Below, in pieces: positions 28,541-43,037 of a DNA stretch of 64,000 bases. A program made the position numbers and the translations under genes. Origin of the DNA: Sediminibacillus albus (GTDB lineage Bacteria > Bacillota > Bacilli > Bacillales > Amphibacillaceae); contig NZ_FNFL01000009.1 in the NCBI RefSeq assembly GCF_900101125.1, forward strand, positions 1 through 64,000, given 5' to 3'. The notes under the pieces are model-generated. The model had not been told where the DNA came from, did not search any database, and saw only the letters and a program-made list of their open reading frames with translations. The stretch's first letter is position 1; each line of letters opens with the position of its first letter.

Positions 28541-28831
28541 TTATACACTTTCAAAGAATTCAAGTTCTTTACTGTCTTCTGTCAATTGAACAACGGCTTT
28601 CTTGCGGTCTGGACGGTATCCACCATGACGTCCCATACGCTTGAATTTACCTTTTAGGTTCATAGTGTTCACTTTTTTGACTTTGACACCGAAAATTAGT
28701 TCAACTGCATCTTTGACTTCAGTTTTGTTAGCCTTTGTGCTAACTTCAAACGTATATTTCTTTTCTGCCATAAGGTCAGCAGAGTGTTCGGTTATTATTG
28801 GGCGCTTTATAATATCACGAGGGTCCTTCAT
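28541..28831 (-). CDS. rplW: 50S ribosomal protein L23
   Basis: 96 residues, with [19 protein letters not shown] at the start. It is the main docking site for trigger factor and SRP at the tunnel exit. Its ATG shares one base with the rplD stop. Confidence 0.98.
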   Translation of the reverse strand: MKDPRDIIKRPIITEHSADLMAEKKYTFEVSTKANKTEVKDAVELIFGVKVKKVNTMNLKGKFKRMGRHGGYRPDRKKAVVQLTEDSKELEFFESV

Positions 28832-29454
28832 TATGCAAGCACCTCCCCTGCTTTTTCAGCTGCTTCTTTAGTTAAAATCAGCTTGTCATGCGTAAGCAAG
28901 TCTAGTACGTTAACTTCGCTTACTGTTAAAACTTTTACGTTTTGCAAGTTGTTGGCAGAACGCGCAATAACTTCGTCTTGATCAGCAGTAACAATCAACG
29001 CTTTACCTTCCACGTTAAGAGCAGCAAGCATGCTCACTACTTCTTTTGTTTTTGGAGCGTCAAAAGATAGACTTTCAAGAGCAACCAAGCTATCTTCTTT
29101 TACCTTAGAAGAAAGTGCAGATCTAAGTGCCAACCTACGTACCTTCTTAGGTAATTTATAGCTATAGCTGCGTGGTGTAGGGCCAAATACTGTTCCACCG
29201 CCTACCCATTGCGGGGAACGGATAGATCCTTGGCGAGCACGACCTGTACCCTTTTGGCGCCATGGTTTACGTCCACCACCGCGTACTTCAGAACGATTTT
29301 TGACATCGTGTGTCCCTTGGCGTAAAGAAGCGCGTTGCATAACAACAGCTTCATGCAATACATGTGTGTTTGGTTCTATTCCAAAAACGGTATCGTTAAG
29401 TTCCAAATCGCCAACTTGTGAACCGCCTTGGTTAAAAAGTGCTACTTTAGGCAT
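28831..29454 (-). CDS. rplD: 50S ribosomal protein L4
   Basis: 207 residues. The tunnel loop [20 protein letters not shown] is wild type. L4 also regulates the S10 operon in enterobacteria; no matching leader could be shown here. Confidence 0.98.
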   Translation of the reverse strand: MPKVALFNQGGSQVGDLELNDTVFGIEPNTHVLHEAVVMQRASLRQGTHDVKNRSEVRGGGRKPWRQKGTGRARQGSIRSPQWVGGGTVFGPTPRSYSYKLPKKVRRLALRSALSSKVKEDSLVALESLSFDAPKTKEVVSMLAALNVEGKALIVTADQDEVIARSANNLQNVKVLTVSEVNVLDLLTHDKLILTKEAAEKAGEVLA

Positions 29455-29478
29455 GACATATCCTCCCTTCGTTTATGA

Positions 29479-30108
29479 TTAGTTAGCCTTTATTGCACTC
29501 GTAATTTTAACGAATGATTTTTTAGCTCCTGGTACGTTCCCTTTTACAAGCAAAAGGTTACGCTCGGCATCAACTTTAACAACCTCAAGATTTTGAAGAG
29601 TTACTTGTTCTCCGCCCATTTGTCCAGGTAGTTTTTTACCTTTGAATACGTGCATTGGGTCGATAGCACCCATTGTACCTGGTCTTCTATGATAACGGGA
29701 ACCGTGAGTCATTGGTCCGCGGGATTGATTGTGGCGCTTGATTGCACCTTGGAATCCTTTCCCTTTTGAAGTACCAGTTACATCAATTTTGTCTCCAGCT
29801 TGAAAAATCTCAACACTAACCTCTTGACCTACTTCATATTCATCAAGGTTAGTATTACGGATTTCACGAATGTAGCGCTTAGGTGTTGTGTTTGCTTTTT
29901 CAGCATGGCCCTTTTGAGGCTTGTTTGTTCTATTTTCTTTTCTATCATCTACACCCAGTTGGATTGCTTCATACCCGTCATTTTCTAAAGTTCTCTTTTG
30001 AAGAACAACGTTAGGGTCAGCTTGGATCACAGTTACTGGGGTCAATTCTCCTTCTTCAGAGAAAAGTTGTGTCATGCCGACTTTACGTCCTAAGATTCCT
30101 TTCGCCAT
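29479..30108 (-). CDS. rplC: 50S ribosomal protein L3
   Basis: 209 residues, with [15 protein letters not shown] at the start and the long central loop [20 protein letters not shown] that reaches the peptidyl-transferase centre. Confidence 0.98.
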   Translation of the reverse strand: MAKGILGRKVGMTQLFSEEGELTPVTVIQADPNVVLQKRTLENDGYEAIQLGVDDRKENRTNKPQKGHAEKANTTPKRYIREIRNTNLDEYEVGQEVSVEIFQAGDKIDVTGTSKGKGFQGAIKRHNQSRGPMTHGSRYHRRPGTMGAIDPMHVFKGKKLPGQMGGEQVTLQNLEVVKVDAERNLLLVKGNVPGAKKSFVKITSAIKAN

Positions 30109-30139
30109 CCGTCACACCTCCTAATTTCTTTTATTTCTA

Positions 30140-30553
<414 letters not shown>

Positions 30554-30581
30554 TCATCGCCTTTTATGACCAACATTATTT

Positions 30582-30610
30582 ATTATATAGAATAATAGTG
30601 GTCATTGCAA
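30582..30610 (-). promoter_or_regulatory. S10 operon promoter, proximal
   Basis: Minus strand TTGCAA (30605-30610), a 17-bp spacer, and TATAAT (30582-30587). It gives a leader of about 125 nt with a hairpin closed by CACGCCCG/CGGGTGTG at about 30503-30538. Confidence 0.75.
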
Positions 30611-30651
30611 CCGTAAATATATTAAAGCAATTATTTAACGGCACTTCACGT

Positions 30652-30681
30652 ATTATACATGAGTTAGTGCCCGGTTTTCAA
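30652..30681 (-). promoter_or_regulatory. S10 operon promoter, distal
   Basis: Minus strand TTGAAA (30676-30681), an 18-bp spacer, and a perfect TATAAT (30652-30657). About 70 bp upstream of the proximal promoter, giving tandem control of the S10 block. The region 30682-30854 shows nothing further. Confidence 0.7.
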
Positions 30682-30854
30682 GGCTTTACTGAACTTTTTT
30701 CATGGAAATTAATGTGAATTAGCATATCAAAATTTTAGCTGCCCAGATGCTGAACAATCACAGCTTTATTTTTTATTACTATAGATAGTAATCTTTGAAA
30801 CGCTAATGTCTAAAAACGTACACTTATCTCGTAGTCTCGGGAAGCAGTCTGTCC

Positions 30855-30891
30855 AATAAAAAACAGACAGCGAATTTTCGCTGTCTGTTTG
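30855..30891 (-). terminator. Terminator after tuf
   Basis: Minus strand AAACAGACAGCG, a short AAAATT loop and CGCTGTCTGTTT, followed by TTTTATT. It ends the rplGB-rpsL-rpsG-fusA-tuf unit and separates it from the S10 promoters. Confidence 0.9.
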
Positions 30892-30911
30892 TACAAATGT
30901 TGATTGTTTAT

Positions 30912-32102
30912 TTATTCTTGGATAGAAGCAACAACGCCAGCGCCTACTGTACGTCCGCCTTCACGGATAGAAAACTTAGTTCCATCTTCGATAGCGATTG
31001 GAGAAATAAGTTCTACACTCATCTCTACGTTGTCTCCAGGCATAACCATTTCTACGCCTTCTGGAAGAGTGATAACACCAGTTACATCAGTTGTACGGAA
31101 GTAGAACTGTGGACGGTAGTTACCGAAGAATGGAGTATGACGTCCACCCTCTTCTTTAGAAAGAACATAAACTTCTGCTTTAAACTTTGTATGAGGAGTG
31201 ATAGAACCTGGCTTTGCAAGTACTTGGCCACGTCCGATATCATCACGTGCTACACCACGTAGTAGTGCACCGATGTTATCGCCAGCTTCTGCGTAATCAA
31301 GAAGCTTACGGAACATTTCAACTCCAGTTACAGTAGTTTTCTTAGCTTCGTCAGCAAGACCAATGATGTCTACTTCGTCACCAACTTTTACAACACCACG
31401 TTCTACACGTCCTGTTGCAACAGTACCACGGCCAGTGATAGAGAATACGTCCTCAACTGGCATCATGAATGGCTTCTCAGTGTCACGGTCTGGTCTAGGG
31501 ATATACTCATCAACAGCGTCCATTAGTTCGAAGATTTTGCTTGCATACTCTTCGTCGCCTTCTAGAGCTTTAAGAGCTGATCCTTTTACTACTGGTACAT
31601 CGTCACCAGGGAAGTCATATTCAGACAATAGGTCACGAACTTCCATTTCTACTAATTCTAGTAGCTCTTCGTCATCAACCATGTCAGTTTTGTTAAGGAA
31701 TACAACGATTGCCGGTACACCAACTTGGCGAGATAGAAGGATATGCTCACGAGTTTGCGGCATTGGACCGTCTGCTGCGGATACTACTAGGATAGCACCA
31801 TCCATTTGAGCAGCACCTGTGATCATATTTTTAACATAGTCCGCGTGACCTGGGCAGTCAACGTGCGCATAGTGACGGTTTTCTGTTTCATACTCAACGT
31901 GGGAAGTTGCAATTGTGATTCCACGTTCTTTTTCTTCAGGAGCTCCGTCGATTTGATCGTATGCCATTGCAGTACCAGAACCAGAACGGCTGTGCAGCAC
32001 TGTAGTAATAGCAGCAGTCAAAGTAGTTTTACCGTGGTCAACGTGACCAATTGTACCAATATTAACGTGGTCTTTGGAGCGATCGAATTTTTCTTTACCC
32101 AT
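30912..32102 (-). CDS. tuf: Elongation factor Tu
   Basis: 396 residues. A GTPase that brings aminoacyl-tRNA to the ribosome. G-motifs are [19 protein letters not shown] and NKTD; B. subtilis and E. coli have NKCD here, so the Cys is replaced by Thr without loss of the NKxD pattern. Domains 2 and 3 are complete, with [13 protein letters not shown] and [10 protein letters not shown] near the end. Strong ribosome site AAAGGAGG. Confidence 0.99.
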   Translation of the reverse strand: MGKEKFDRSKDHVNIGTIGHVDHGKTTLTAAITTVLHSRSGSGTAMAYDQIDGAPEEKERGITIATSHVEYETENRHYAHVDCPGHADYVKNMITGAAQMDGAILVVSAADGPMPQTREHILLSRQVGVPAIVVFLNKTDMVDDEELLELVEMEVRDLLSEYDFPGDDVPVVKGSALKALEGDEEYASKIFELMDAVDEYIPRPDRDTEKPFMMPVEDVFSITGRGTVATGRVERGVVKVGDEVDIIGLADEAKKTTVTGVEMFRKLLDYAEAGDNIGALLRGVARDDIGRGQVLAKPGSITPHTKFKAEVYVLSKEEGGRHTPFFGNYRPQFYFRTTDVTGVITLPEGVEMVMPGDNVEMSVELISPIAIEDGTKFSIREGGRTVGAGVVASIQE

Positions 32103-32232
32103 TTATATTTCCTCCTTTAAGTAAGTAAAAGTGTTGATTTTATAATCAATGTATTTGCCGCTTAGAAACAACTTTAAAAGCCGTTTCTAAGCTTACAATA
32201 CAAGTTATACGCGATGAATGACAAAAAATCAA

Positions 32233-34311
32233 TTATTCACCAGCATTTTTTTTAATAATTTCTTCAGAAATGCTTTTCGGCACTTCTTCATAGTGGTCAA
32301 AGTGCATAGTGTACTGACCTCTACCTTGCGTGTTTGAACGAAGGGCTGTAGCGTAACCGAACATTTCAGATAGCGGTACGAACGCGTTAACTACTTGCGT
32401 GTTACCACGTGAACCCATACCTTCTACACGGCCGCGACGAGAGGTTACGTCACCCATTATGTCTCCCATGTATTCTTCTGGAATAATAACTTCAACTTTC
32501 ATCATTGGTTCCAGAATAACTGGTTGACATTTATTCTTAGCGGCTTTAAGCGCCATTGAAGCAGCTACTTTAAAGGCCATTTCATTCGAGTCTACATCAT
32601 GATAACTACCATCATATAATGTAGCTTTCACATCGATTAGCGGATAGCCTGCCAATACCCCATTTTCCATTGATTCTTTAATACCAGCTTCAACAGAAGG
32701 GATGTATTCACGAGGTACAGTACCACCAACGATTTTATTAACGAACTCAAAGCCAGCGCCTTCTTCGTTTGGTTCAAATTTAACCCAAACGTGTCCGTAT
32801 TGTCCTCTACCACCAGACTGCCGTACAAACTTTCCTTCAACTTCAGCAGAGCCACGGAAAGTTTCACGATAAGCAACCTGAGGGGCACCAACATTAGCTT
32901 CAACTTTAAATTCGCGTTTCAAACGGTCAACAATGATATCAAGGTGAAGCTCACCCATACCAGAAATAATTGTCTGACCAGTTTCAGGATTAGTTTCAGT
33001 TCTGAAAGTTGGATCTTCTTCTGCCAGCTTACCTAAAGCTACTGCCATTTTATCTTGGTCAGCTTTTGTTTTAGGTTCGATTGCAACATCGATAACCGGC
33101 TCAGGGAATTCCATAGACTCAAGGATAACGAGTGATTTTTCATCACATAAGGTATCACCTGTGCTTGTGTCTTTAAGACCAACAGCACCTGCAATATCTC
33201 CAGCATATACAGTAGAAATCTCTTCGCGGGAGTTTGCGTGCATTTGAAGAATACGTCCTACACGTTCACGCTTATCCTTTGTAGAGTTCTTTACATATGA
33301 ACCGGAATCCAATGTGCCTGAGTAAACCCGGAAGAAAGTCAGCTTTCCAACATAAGGGTCTGTAGCAACCTTAAACGCCAAGGCAGAAAATGGTTCGCTG
33401 TCATCTGCTTTACGCACTACTTTTTCTTCTGTTTGTGGTATATGCCCTTCGATTGGAGGTACATCTGTCGGCGCTGGCAAGTAATCAATAACACCATCAA
33501 CCAGCAGCTGTACACCTTTGTTTTTAAAGGCGGATCCACAAAATACAGGGTAGAAATCTACACCTAAAGTAGCAGTACGAACAGCGTTTTTCAACTCTTC
33601 GTTAGAAATCTCTTCGCCTTCCAAGTACTTCATCATTAGATCTTCATCAAGCTCCGCTACCGCCTCTAACAAGTTAGTCCGGTATTCTTCCGCTTGATCC
33701 TTATATTCATCAGGAATCGGTCGAGCTTCTGCTCGTGTTCCTAAATCATCCAAGTAATAATAGGCTTCCATTGTAATGAGGTCGATAATTCCTTCGAAAT
33801 TATCCTCCGCCCCAATAGGCAATTGAACAGGGTGAGCATTTGCTCCTAAACGATCACTTAGAGTGCCTACAGAATAAAGGAAGTCTGCACCTACTTTATC
33901 CATTTTGTTTACAAATACGATACGCGGAACTCCGTAAGTAGTGGCTTGGCGCCATACAGTTTCGGTTTGCGGTTCCACACCTGATTGAGCATCAAGTACT
34001 GCTACTGAACCGTCAAGTACACGCAAAGAACGTTCAACTTCAACAGTGAAGTCTACGTGTCCTGGAGTATCAATAATGTTTATACGATGACCTTTCCACT
34101 GAGCGGTAGTCGCTGCGGAAGTAATCGTAATCCCACGTTCTTGTTCTTGTTCCATCCAGTCCATTTGGGAAGCACCTTCGTGGGTTTCACCAATTTTGTG
34201 GATACGTCCTGTATAGAAAAGAATACGCTCGGTAGCAGTGGTTTTACCTGCATCAATATGCGCCATGATACCGATGTTACGTGTCTTTTCCAAGGAGAAT
34301 TCTCTAGCCAT
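32233..34311 (-). CDS. fusA: Elongation factor G
   Basis: 692 residues, five domains. It drives translocation. G-motifs are [24 protein letters not shown] and NKMDKVGAD. The C-terminal half includes [18 protein letters not shown]. The fusidic-acid region appears normal. Between rpsG and tuf. Confidence 0.99.
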   Translation of the reverse strand: MAREFSLEKTRNIGIMAHIDAGKTTATERILFYTGRIHKIGETHEGASQMDWMEQEQERGITITSAATTAQWKGHRINIIDTPGHVDFTVEVERSLRVLDGSVAVLDAQSGVEPQTETVWRQATTYGVPRIVFVNKMDKVGADFLYSVGTLSDRLGANAHPVQLPIGAEDNFEGIIDLITMEAYYYLDDLGTRAEARPIPDEYKDQAEEYRTNLLEAVAELDEDLMMKYLEGEEISNEELKNAVRTATLGVDFYPVFCGSAFKNKGVQLLVDGVIDYLPAPTDVPPIEGHIPQTEEKVVRKADDSEPFSALAFKVATDPYVGKLTFFRVYSGTLDSGSYVKNSTKDKRERVGRILQMHANSREEISTVYAGDIAGAVGLKDTSTGDTLCDEKSLVILESMEFPEPVIDVAIEPKTKADQDKMAVALGKLAEEDPTFRTETNPETGQTIISGMGELHLDIIVDRLKREFKVEANVGAPQVAYRETFRGSAEVEGKFVRQSGGRGQYGHVWVKFEPNEEGAGFEFVNKIVGGTVPREYIPSVEAGIKESMENGVLAGYPLIDVKATLYDGSYHDVDSNEMAFKVAASMALKAAKNKCQPVILEPMMKVEVIIPEEYMGDIMGDVTSRRGRVEGMGSRGNTQVVNAFVPLSEMFGYATALRSNTQGRGQYTMHFDHYEEVPKSISEEIIKKNAGE

Positions 34312-34350
34312 GCATCTTTCTCCTTCCTAATAAAAATATTAGTTTTTTGA

Positions 34351-34821
34351 TTACCAGCGGTAATGGGCGAATGCTTTGTTAGCCTCTGCCATCTTATGCA
34401 TATCTTCGCGCTTCTTAACAGAAGCACCTGTGTTGTTTGAAGCATCAAGAATTTCATTTGCCAGACGTTCTTCCATTGTCTTTTCACCGCGAAGGCGGGA
34501 ATAGTTAACAATATAACGAAGGCCTAGGGCTTGGCGTCGCTCTGGACGAACCTCAACCGGTACTTGGTAGTTAGAACCCCCCACACGGCGTGCTCGTACT
34601 TCAAGTACAGGCATTACATTTTTCATAGCTTGTTCAAACACTTCCATAGCGTCTTGGCCGCTACGTTCTTGAACAAGTTCAAATGCGCTATATAGGATTT
34701 TTTGTGCTTTTCCGCGTTGTCCGTCGATCATAATTTGGTTGATCAAACGAGTGACAAGCTTAGAGTTGTGCAACGGATCAGGTAATACATCACGTTTTGC
34801 TACTGGTCCTTTACGTGGCAT
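34351..34821 (-). CDS. rpsG: 30S ribosomal protein S7
   Basis: 156 residues, with [20 protein letters not shown] at the start and the C-terminal NKAFAHYRW that contacts the mRNA exit. Organises the 30S head. Confidence 0.98.
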   Translation of the reverse strand: MPRKGPVAKRDVLPDPLHNSKLVTRLINQIMIDGQRGKAQKILYSAFELVQERSGQDAMEVFEQAMKNVMPVLEVRARRVGGSNYQVPVEVRPERRQALGLRYIVNYSRLRGEKTMEERLANEILDASNNTGASVKKREDMHKMAEANKAFAHYRW

Positions 34822-34870
34822 TAAATTTCCTCCTTTCTTCTTTTCATGGTTATCTATCGATTAACCCGCA

Positions 34871-35640
<770 letters not shown>

Positions 35641-35685
35641 TAGCTATCCTCCAAAGTAACAAGGATAAACGGAAGCACCTCAAAT

Positions 35686-35714
35686 ATAGTATCATCCTCG
35701 AATTTTAATGTCAA
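35686..35714 (-). promoter_or_regulatory. Promoter of rplGB-rpsL-rpsG-fusA-tuf
   Basis: Minus strand TTGACA (35709-35714), a 17-bp spacer, and TACTAT (35686-35691), about 46 bp before the rplGB start. Confidence 0.8.
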
Positions 35715-35742
35715 CTTAAAATTCGAATTTAATTATATATAG

Positions 35743-35790
35743 GGTGCAGGAAACTGTAATGCCTCTTAGAGCATTAACAGGTTCCTGCCT
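35743..35790 (-). terminator. Large imperfect hairpin after rpoC
   Basis: GCAGGAAC...GTTAATGC and GCATTAC...TTCCTGC form a stem of nearly 20 bp with one bulge. On the minus strand only TATATATAATT follows rather than a clean T-run. It may end rpoBC transcription or process the RNA. Confidence 0.45.
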
Positions 35791-35824
35791 GCTTCCCTGC
35801 TATACCTTGTCTTTTACAAAGTAA

Positions 35825-38800
35825 TTATTGTGTCACTTCTTCTGTTTCTTGCATTTCGACCGCTTTTTCTTCTTCTAATTCCGCTTGAATTTTACGGTAT
35901 TTCGGCATCCCTGTACCAGCTGGCACGAGTTTACCGATAATAACATTTTCTTTCAAGCCTAGAAGTTCGTCACGTTTTCCTTTAATAGCAGCATCAGTCA
36001 ACACACGAGTTGTTTCCTGGAAGGATGCAGCTGATAAGAAGGAATCCGTTTCAAGCGATGCTTTTGTGATACCAAGAATGACAGGTCTTCCGACTGCTGG
36101 CTGTTTGCCTTCGAGCAGTACTTTTTGGTTGGCATCCCTGAATTGGTGAATCTCCAATAGAGATCCTGGCAATACTTCTGTATCCCCGGCATTGGCCACG
36201 CGTACCTTACGAAGCATTTGGCGAACCATTACTTCCACGTGCTTATCACCAATTTCAACACCCTGCATTCTGTACACTTTCTGTACTTCTTTCAACAAGT
36301 ATTGTTGTACGCCATCGATACCCTGGACTTTCAAGAGCTCTTTCGGATCAACTGATCCTTCAGTAAGTTCCTGGCCGGCTTCAACTTTGTCCCCGACAGC
36401 AACCTTCAACCTTGCTCCATATGGAGAAGTATAGGTTCGTGTTTCCACTTCACCTTGAACAACGATCTCTTGTTTGTCTTTTATTTCATTTACATCCTGG
36501 ATTGTTCCGATTATTTCACTGATTACCGCTTGACCCTTAGGATTACGCGCTTCGAATAGCTCCTGAATACGCGGCAAACCTTGGGTGATATCGTCTCCTG
36601 CAACACCGCCGGTATGGAAGGTACGCATTGTAAGCTGTGTACCTGGCTCACCGATAGATTGAGCAGCAATGATACCTACTGCCTCGCCAACTTCTACTTC
36701 ATCGCCTGTGGCAAGGTTTCTTCCGTAACACTTTTTACAAGCGCCATGCTTCGTATTACATGTAAATACGGAGCGGATAGTAACTTCTTCGATTCCCGAA
36801 TCAACAATTTGCTTAGCTGTGTCTTCAGAAATCACTTCATTTTTATCGACTAGAACCTCTTTAGTATCCGGATTACGTACTACCTGGAACGAAGTCCTTC
36901 CGATTAAACGGTCGATAAGCGGCTCAATCATTTCTGTCCCTTCTGTTATCGATTGGACAGTCAAGCCTTTATCTGTACCACAATCTTCTTCCCGGATAAT
37001 AACATCCTGAGCCACATCAACAAGTCTTCTTGTTAAGTAACCAGAGTCAGCCGTCTTCAATGCTGTATCGGCAAGACCTTTACGAGCCCCGTGAGTCGAA
37101 ATAAAGTATTCAAGCACTGTCAAACCTTCACGGAAGCTTGATTTGATCGGTAACTCAATAATCCGGCCAGCCGGGTTGGCCATCAACCCACGCATACCAG
37201 CAAGCTGGGTGAAGTTAGAGGCATTACCACGGGCACCTGAATCACTCATCATAAAGATTGGGTTCCTCGGGTTCAATGATTTCATCAATTTCTCTTGAAT
37301 ATTATCCTTGGCTTGAGACCAAATGGAGATAACCCGATCATAACGTTCTTCTTCCGTGATTAAACCACGGCGGAATTGTTTCAACACTTTATCTACACGG
37401 CCCTGGGCTTCATCAAGAATCTCTTCTTTTTCTGCCAATACTACAATGTCAGATACACCAACTGTGATACCCGCTTTCGTAGAATAGCTGAAACCTAAGT
37501 CCTTCATGCGATCAAGCATTTTCGATGTTTCACTGATTTTGAAGCGTTTAAAGACTTCTGCAATTATGTCACCCAATATGCCTTTTTTAAATGGAGAAAT
37601 AATATCACGTTCTGCGATTATTTCCTTCACATTTGCTCCCTTATCCACAAAGTATTGTTCCGGAGTGTGAAGCTCAAGGTTTTCCTGGGTCGGTTCATTC
37701 ATATAAGGGAACGAATTTGGAAGCATATCGTTGAAAATCAACTTACCTACTGTAGTGATAATCAACTTGCTTGCCTGTTCCTCTGTGAATGTCTCATTTC
37801 CTAAGGAGGATGCACTAACCGCAATCCTCGTATGCAAATGGACATAGCCATTTTGGTAAGCAATCAAGGCTTCACTTAAATCTTTGAAGATCATTCCTTC
37901 GCCGACAGCATTTTCCCGCTCCATCGTAATGTAATAGTTACCTAAAACCATATCCTGTGATGGCGTTACTACTGGCTTACCATCTTTAGGATTCAAGATG
38001 TTTTGGGCAGCCAGCATTAAAATACGGGCCTCAGCTTGTGCTTCAGCAGATAACGGTACGTGAACGGCCATCTGGTCACCGTCAAAGTCTGCATTATATG
38101 CTGTACAAACAAGCGGATGCAGTCTGATAGCTCTACCTTCCACCAACGTTGGCTCAAAAGCTTGAATGCCGAGCCTGTGTAGTGTCGGCGCACGGTTAAG
38201 CAACACTGGATGCTCTTTAATTACTTCTTCAAGTACATCCCATACTTCCGGATGCAACCGTTCGATTTTACGTTTAGCTGATTTGATGTTGTGGGCAAGC
38301 CCTTTTTCAACAAGCTCTTTCATAATGAAAGGCTTGAACAGCTCCACTGCCATTTCCTTCGGCAATCCACATTGATACATTTTCAAATGCGGTCCTACAA
38401 CGATAACAGAACGGCCTGAGTAATCCACACGCTTACCAAGTAAGTTTTGGCGGAAACGACCTTGCTTACCTTTTAGCATATGAGATAACGATTTAAGCGG
38501 ACGGTTCCCCGGACCTGTGACTGGACGGCCACGGCGCCCGTTATCAATTAGCGCATCAACAGCTTCCTGAAGCATACGCTTTTCGTTTTGCACGATGATG
38601 CTTGGCGCTCCAAGATCTAATAATCGCTTCAAGCGGTTATTCCGGTTGATTACCCTTCGGTATAAATCGTTCAAATCAGATGTTGCAAAACGTCCGCCGT
38701 CCAATTGAACCATAGGACGTAATTCCGGCGGAATGATAGGCAGTACATCTAAAATCATCCACGAAGGTTCGTTGCCTGAGTTGCGGAAAGCTTCCAGAAC

Positions 38801-39433
38801 TTCCAATCGTTTGATTGCACGTGTTCTGCGCTGCCCTTGAGCCGTTTTCAACTCTTCTTTTAACTGATCTACTTCTTTATCTAAGTCAATGTCCTGCAAT
38901 AGCTTCCTAATAGCCTCGGCACCCATTTGTGCTTGAAAAGATTGGCCGTACTTATCGCGATAAGCACGGTACTCTTTTTCCGAAAGCAATTGCTTTTTCT
39001 CAAGCGCAGTATCTCCAGCATCGGTAACAATGTATGCTGCAAAATAAATAACTTCTTCCAGTGCCCGCGGAGACATATCCATAACAAGTCCCATACGGCT
39101 TGGTATTCCTTTGAAATACCAAATGTGAGAGACAGGGGCAGCTAACTCAATATGCCCCATCCGCTCACGGCGAACTTTTGCCTTGGTAACTTCGACACCA
39201 CAACGGTCACACACTACCCCTTTGTAGCGGACACGTTTATATTTACCGCAATGACATTCCCAGTCCTTCTGCGGCCCAAATATTCTCTCACAAAACAATC
39301 CATCTTTTTCCGGCTTTAGCGTACGATAATTGATTGTTTCCGGCTTTTTCACTTCACCAAAAGACCAAGAACGAATCTTATCAGGAGAAGCTAAACCTAT
39401 TTTCATAAACTCGAAATTATTTACATCTAGCAA
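35825..39433 (-). CDS. rpoC: RNA polymerase beta' subunit
   Basis: 1202 residues, as in B. subtilis. The N-terminal zinc finger is [20 protein letters not shown]. The catalytic Mg site is NADFDGDQM, the bridge-helix/trigger-loop region carries [19 protein letters not shown], and the second zinc site is [13 protein letters not shown]. The start is a TTG (39431-39433) after GGGAGG. It lies 67 bp after rpoB. Confidence 0.99.
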   Translation of the reverse strand: MLDVNNFEFMKIGLASPDKIRSWSFGEVKKPETINYRTLKPEKDGLFCERIFGPQKDWECHCGKYKRVRYKGVVCDRCGVEVTKAKVRRERMGHIELAAPVSHIWYFKGIPSRMGLVMDMSPRALEEVIYFAAYIVTDAGDTALEKKQLLSEKEYRAYRDKYGQSFQAQMGAEAIRKLLQDIDLDKEVDQLKEELKTAQGQRRTRAIKRLEVLEAFRNSGNEPSWMILDVLPIIPPELRPMVQLDGGRFATSDLNDLYRRVINRNNRLKRLLDLGAPSIIVQNEKRMLQEAVDALIDNGRRGRPVTGPGNRPLKSLSHMLKGKQGRFRQNLLGKRVDYSGRSVIVVGPHLKMYQCGLPKEMAVELFKPFIMKELVEKGLAHNIKSAKRKIERLHPEVWDVLEEVIKEHPVLLNRAPTLHRLGIQAFEPTLVEGRAIRLHPLVCTAYNADFDGDQMAVHVPLSAEAQAEARILMLAAQNILNPKDGKPVVTPSQDMVLGNYYITMERENAVGEGMIFKDLSEALIAYQNGYVHLHTRIAVSASSLGNETFTEEQASKLIITTVGKLIFNDMLPNSFPYMNEPTQENLELHTPEQYFVDKGANVKEIIAERDIISPFKKGILGDIIAEVFKRFKISETSKMLDRMKDLGFSYSTKAGITVGVSDIVVLAEKEEILDEAQGRVDKVLKQFRRGLITEEERYDRVISIWSQAKDNIQEKLMKSLNPRNPIFMMSDSGARGNASNFTQLAGMRGLMANPAGRIIELPIKSSFREGLTVLEYFISTHGARKGLADTALKTADSGYLTRRLVDVAQDVIIREEDCGTDKGLTVQSITEGTEMIEPLIDRLIGRTSFQVVRNPDTKEVLVDKNEVISEDTAKQIVDSGIEEVTIRSVFTCNTKHGACKKCYGRNLATGDEVEVGEAVGIIAAQSIGEPGTQLTMRTFHTGGVAGDDITQGLPRIQELFEARNPKGQAVISEIIGTIQDVNEIKDKQEIVVQGEVETRTYTSPYGARLKVAVGDKVEAGQELTEGSVDPKELLKVQGIDGVQQYLLKEVQKVYRMQGVEIGDKHVEVMVRQMLRKVRVANAGDTEVLPGSLLEIHQFRDANQKVLLEGKQPAVGRPVILGITKASLETDSFLSAASFQETTRVLTDAAIKGKRDELLGLKENVIIGKLVPAGTGMPKYRKIQAELEEEKAVEMQETEEVTQ

Positions 39434-39500
39434 GGGGCCTACCTCCCTTTTAGTATCCAGGTTTTAACCTAAGCATAGAACTCTAACCATAGAATTGAAC

Positions 39501-42500
39501 TTAGCTTTCTTCAACTTCTAGATTTAGATTATCTGCTGATTGGGTATCTTCTTCTTCAATATCCCTAAGCTCAATTTCTTCTTCATCGGCTGAAAGCATT
39601 TTTACATCCATGCCAAGACTTTGCAATTCTTTAATCAACACTTTAAAGGATTCAGGAATGCCTGGTTCTGGAACATTGTCGCCTTTGACGATAGCTTCAT
39701 ATGTTTTCACCCGTCCTACTACATCATCCGACTTCACCGTCAGGATTTCCTGTAGAGTATAAGCGGCTCCATATGCTTCAAGCGCCCATACCTCCATCTC
39801 TCCGAAACGCTGACCGCCAAACTGAGCTTTACCGCCCAATGGCTGTTGTGTCACTAGAGAATAAGGTCCTGTAGAACGTGCGTGCAATTTATCGTCTACC
39901 ATATGAGCCAGCTTGATCATATACATGACACCAACGGATACACGGTTGTCGAACGGCTCACCTGATCTGCCATCATATAAAACGGTTTTAGCATCACGAG
40001 GCATTCCGGCTTCTTCAAGTGTTTCCCAAACGTCTTCTTCTCTTGCTCCATCAAATACCGGAGTCGCGACATGAAGGCCAAGCTGCCTTGCTGCCATTCC
40101 CAGGTGCAGTTCCAATACCTGTCCGATATTCATTCGGGAAGGTACGCCTAATGGGTTAAGCATAATATCTATCGGAGTTCCGTCCGGCAAGAACGGCATA
40201 TCCTCTTCTGGTAAAATTTTCGATATAACACCTTTGTTACCGTGACGGCCTGCCATTTTGTCCCCTTCAGAGATTTTACGCTTCTGAACGATATAAACAC
40301 GGACAAGCTGGTTGACTCCCGGAGGCAATTCATCTCCATCTTCACGGTTGAAAATTTTCACATCAAGTACGATACCGCCAGCTCCATGGGGAACTCTCAA
40401 TGAAGTATCTCTTACTTCCCTAGCTTTTTCTCCAAAAATAGCATGTAATAACCGCTCTTCTGCAGATAGCTCAGTTACACCTTTAGGGGTTACCTTGCCT
40501 ACAAGCAAATCTCCGTCGCCAACTTCAGCTCCGACGCGGATAATCCCCCTCTCATCAAGGTCTCTTAAAGCGTCTTCCCCTACGTTAGGAATATCTCTCG
40601 TAATCTCTTCCGGCCCTAACTTGGTATCCCTTGCTTCAGATTCATATTCTTCAATATGGATGGAAGTATAAACATCATCTTTCACTAAGCGTTCACTCAT
40701 GATAATAGCATCTTCATAGTTATAGCCTTCCCAAGTCATAAATCCGACAAGTACATTTCGGCCTAGGGCGAGCTCTCCATCCTCCATAGAAGGACCGTCT
40801 GCAAGAACTTCGCCTTTGGTGACATGGTTGCCGACACTAACAATCGGGCGCTGGTTATAACAAGTTCCCTGGTTGGAACGAATGAACTTCTGTAAGCGAT
40901 AGCGGTCTAAGTCACCTTCGACTTGTCTTCCATCCACTTCAGAGATACGGCGAACATAAACTTCTTTCGCTTCTACTCTTTCTACAATACCTTCATGCTT
41001 ACAAATAACTGCAGCTCCGGAATCTTTACCATTAACATATTCCATTCCAGTACCTACTGTCGGTGCTTCCGGCTGCATCAACGGAACAGCCTGTCGCTGC
41101 ATGTTCGCACCCATCAACGCACGATTGGAGTCATCGTTTTCCAAGAAAGGAATACAAGCTGTTGCAGCTGATACTACCTGCTTAGGCGATACGTCCATAT
41201 AATCAATGCGGTCACGAGGGACAGCAGTGTTTTCTCCTCGGAATCTTGCGATTACCTCTTCGTCAGTAAATGACCAGTCTTCGTTCAGACGCGCATTTGC
41301 CTGAGCAACTACATAGTTGTCCTCTTCATCAGCAGTTAAGTAATCAATGTGTTCTGTTACCCTGCCAGTTTCTAAATCAACACGGCGGTAAGGTGTTTCA
41401 ATGAACCCAAATTTGTTTACTTTTGCATAAGATGACAAAGAGTTAATCAGACCGATGTTTGGCCCCTCTGGCGTTTCAATTGGACACATACGCCCATAAT
41501 GGGAATAGTGAACGTCACGTACTTCCATCCCTGCACGTTCCCTTGTTAAACCACCTGGTCCGAGGGCAGACAAACGACGTTTATGCGTTAACTCCGCCAA
41601 TGGATTCGTTTGGTCCATAAACTGGGAAAGCTGGGAGCTTCCAAAGAATTCTTTAATCGAAGCTATAACAGGTCTGATATTGATCAACTGTTGTGGCGTG
41701 ATTGAGGATGTATCCTGGATGGACATCCGTTCACGAACAACACGTTCCATTCTGGATAAGCCGATACGGAATTGGTTTTGTAAAAGCTCCCCTACCGAAC
41801 GAAGCCTTCGATTTCCCAAATGGTCAATATCATCAGTTCCGCCAACTTGATGCAACAGATTAAAGAAATAGCTGATAGCAGCCAGGATATCAGCAGGCGC
41901 TATATTTTTCACGCTTTTATCTACATTGCCATTGCCAATGACGTTAAGCGTTCTTTCACCTTCTGGATCCGTTGGATCAACAATCTTGATTGACTGTATC
42001 TTAATTGGTTCTTCAAGCACTCCATCATGCGGCTCAAGCACATCGTCACCGAAGTTTTCTTCTCCGCCTTCGAGGTGCGGCAATAGTTTATCTAGAAGCC
42101 GGCGGTCAATTTTGTCGCCTTTTTGCGCTAGCACTTCTCCAGTTTCTTCATCAACTAATGTCTCTGCTAATACTTGATTGAATAAACGGTTCTTTATATG
42201 AAGTTTTTTATTCATCTTGTAACGCCCAACGTGGGCAAGGTCATATCTCTTTGGATCGAAGAACCGTGAAACAAGAAGACTCTTTGCATTATCAACTGTC
42301 GGTGGTTCTCCAGGACGCAGGCGCTCGTATATTTCAAGCAATGCCTTTTCACTGTTTTCCGTGTTGTCCTTTTCCAACGTATTCTTTAAGTATTCATTGT
42401 CTCCAAGTAAGTCAATGATTTCTTGATCGGTACCAAAACCGAGTGCACGCAAAAGAACCGTAATCGGAAGCTTTCTTGTACGGTCGATACGAACATGGAC

Positions 42501-43037
42501 AACATCTTTTGCATCGGTTTCAAATTCCAACCAAGCGCCACGGTTCGGGATTACGGTAGCCGTATAGCCCCTTTTACCGTTTTTGTCATGTTTTTCACTA
42601 TAGTAGACACTAGGCGAACGAACTAATTGCGAAACAATAACTCGTTCAGCACCATTGATAACAAAGGTCCCTGTATCTGTCATAAGCGGGAAATCGCCCA
42701 TGAATACTTCTTGCTCTTTCACTTCGCCTGTTTCATTATTCAACAAACGAACTTTGACACGAAGAGGAGCGTTGTAAGTAACGTCTCTTTCTTTGGACTC
42801 ATCGACAGGATATTTGGGATCCCCTAGACTGTAATCCACAAATTCCAAAGATAAATTCCCTGTGAAGTCTTCTATTGGAGAAATATCCTGGAACATTTCT
42901 CGTAAACCTTCTTCTAGAAACCAATCATAAGAAGCGGTTTGTATCTCGATTAGATTTGGTAATTCTAGTACTTCACTAATGCGTGCATAACTTCTACGTT
43001 GGCGGTGTCGTCCATACTGAACTAGTTGACCTGTCAA
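39501..43037 (-). CDS. rpoB: RNA polymerase beta subunit
   Basis: 1178 residues when started at the TTG (43035-43037), which lies 5-6 bp after GAGGGGTGA and gives the Bacillus N-terminus [24 protein letters not shown] 9 bases upstream falls inside the ribosome site. The rifampicin pocket [20 protein letters not shown] followed by [10 protein letters not shown] is wild type. The C-terminal catalytic part carries [16 protein letters not shown] and [20 protein letters not shown]. Confidence 0.99.
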   Translation of the reverse strand: MTGQLVQYGRHRQRRSYARISEVLELPNLIEIQTASYDWFLEEGLREMFQDISPIEDFTGNLSLEFVDYSLGDPKYPVDESKERDVTYNAPLRVKVRLLNNETGEVKEQEVFMGDFPLMTDTGTFVINGAERVIVSQLVRSPSVYYSEKHDKNGKRGYTATVIPNRGAWLEFETDAKDVVHVRIDRTRKLPITVLLRALGFGTDQEIIDLLGDNEYLKNTLEKDNTENSEKALLEIYERLRPGEPPTVDNAKSLLVSRFFDPKRYDLAHVGRYKMNKKLHIKNRLFNQVLAETLVDEETGEVLAQKGDKIDRRLLDKLLPHLEGGEENFGDDVLEPHDGVLEEPIKIQSIKIVDPTDPEGERTLNVIGNGNVDKSVKNIAPADILAAISYFFNLLHQVGGTDDIDHLGNRRLRSVGELLQNQFRIGLSRMERVVRERMSIQDTSSITPQQLINIRPVIASIKEFFGSSQLSQFMDQTNPLAELTHKRRLSALGPGGLTRERAGMEVRDVHYSHYGRMCPIETPEGPNIGLINSLSSYAKVNKFGFIETPYRRVDLETGRVTEHIDYLTADEEDNYVVAQANARLNEDWSFTDEEVIARFRGENTAVPRDRIDYMDVSPKQVVSAATACIPFLENDDSNRALMGANMQRQAVPLMQPEAPTVGTGMEYVNGKDSGAAVICKHEGIVERVEAKEVYVRRISEVDGRQVEGDLDRYRLQKFIRSNQGTCYNQRPIVSVGNHVTKGEVLADGPSMEDGELALGRNVLVGFMTWEGYNYEDAIIMSERLVKDDVYTSIHIEEYESEARDTKLGPEEITRDIPNVGEDALRDLDERGIIRVGAEVGDGDLLVGKVTPKGVTELSAEERLLHAIFGEKAREVRDTSLRVPHGAGGIVLDVKIFNREDGDELPPGVNQLVRVYIVQKRKISEGDKMAGRHGNKGVISKILPEEDMPFLPDGTPIDIMLNPLGVPSRMNIGQVLELHLGMAARQLGLHVATPVFDGAREEDVWETLEEAGMPRDAKTVLYDGRSGEPFDNRVSVGVMYMIKLAHMVDDKLHARSTGPYSLVTQQPLGGKAQFGGQRFGEMEVWALEAYGAAYTLQEILTVKSDDVVGRVKTYEAIVKGDNVPEPGIPESFKVLIKELQSLGMDVKMLSADEEEIELRDIEEEDTQSADNLNLEVEES

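Noticed and set aside
32637-32903. Frames antisense to, or shifted within, fusA, rpoB, rpoC and clpC
   Set aside because: They are long only because of the codon bias of the real genes. None has a ribosome site or a recognisable domain.
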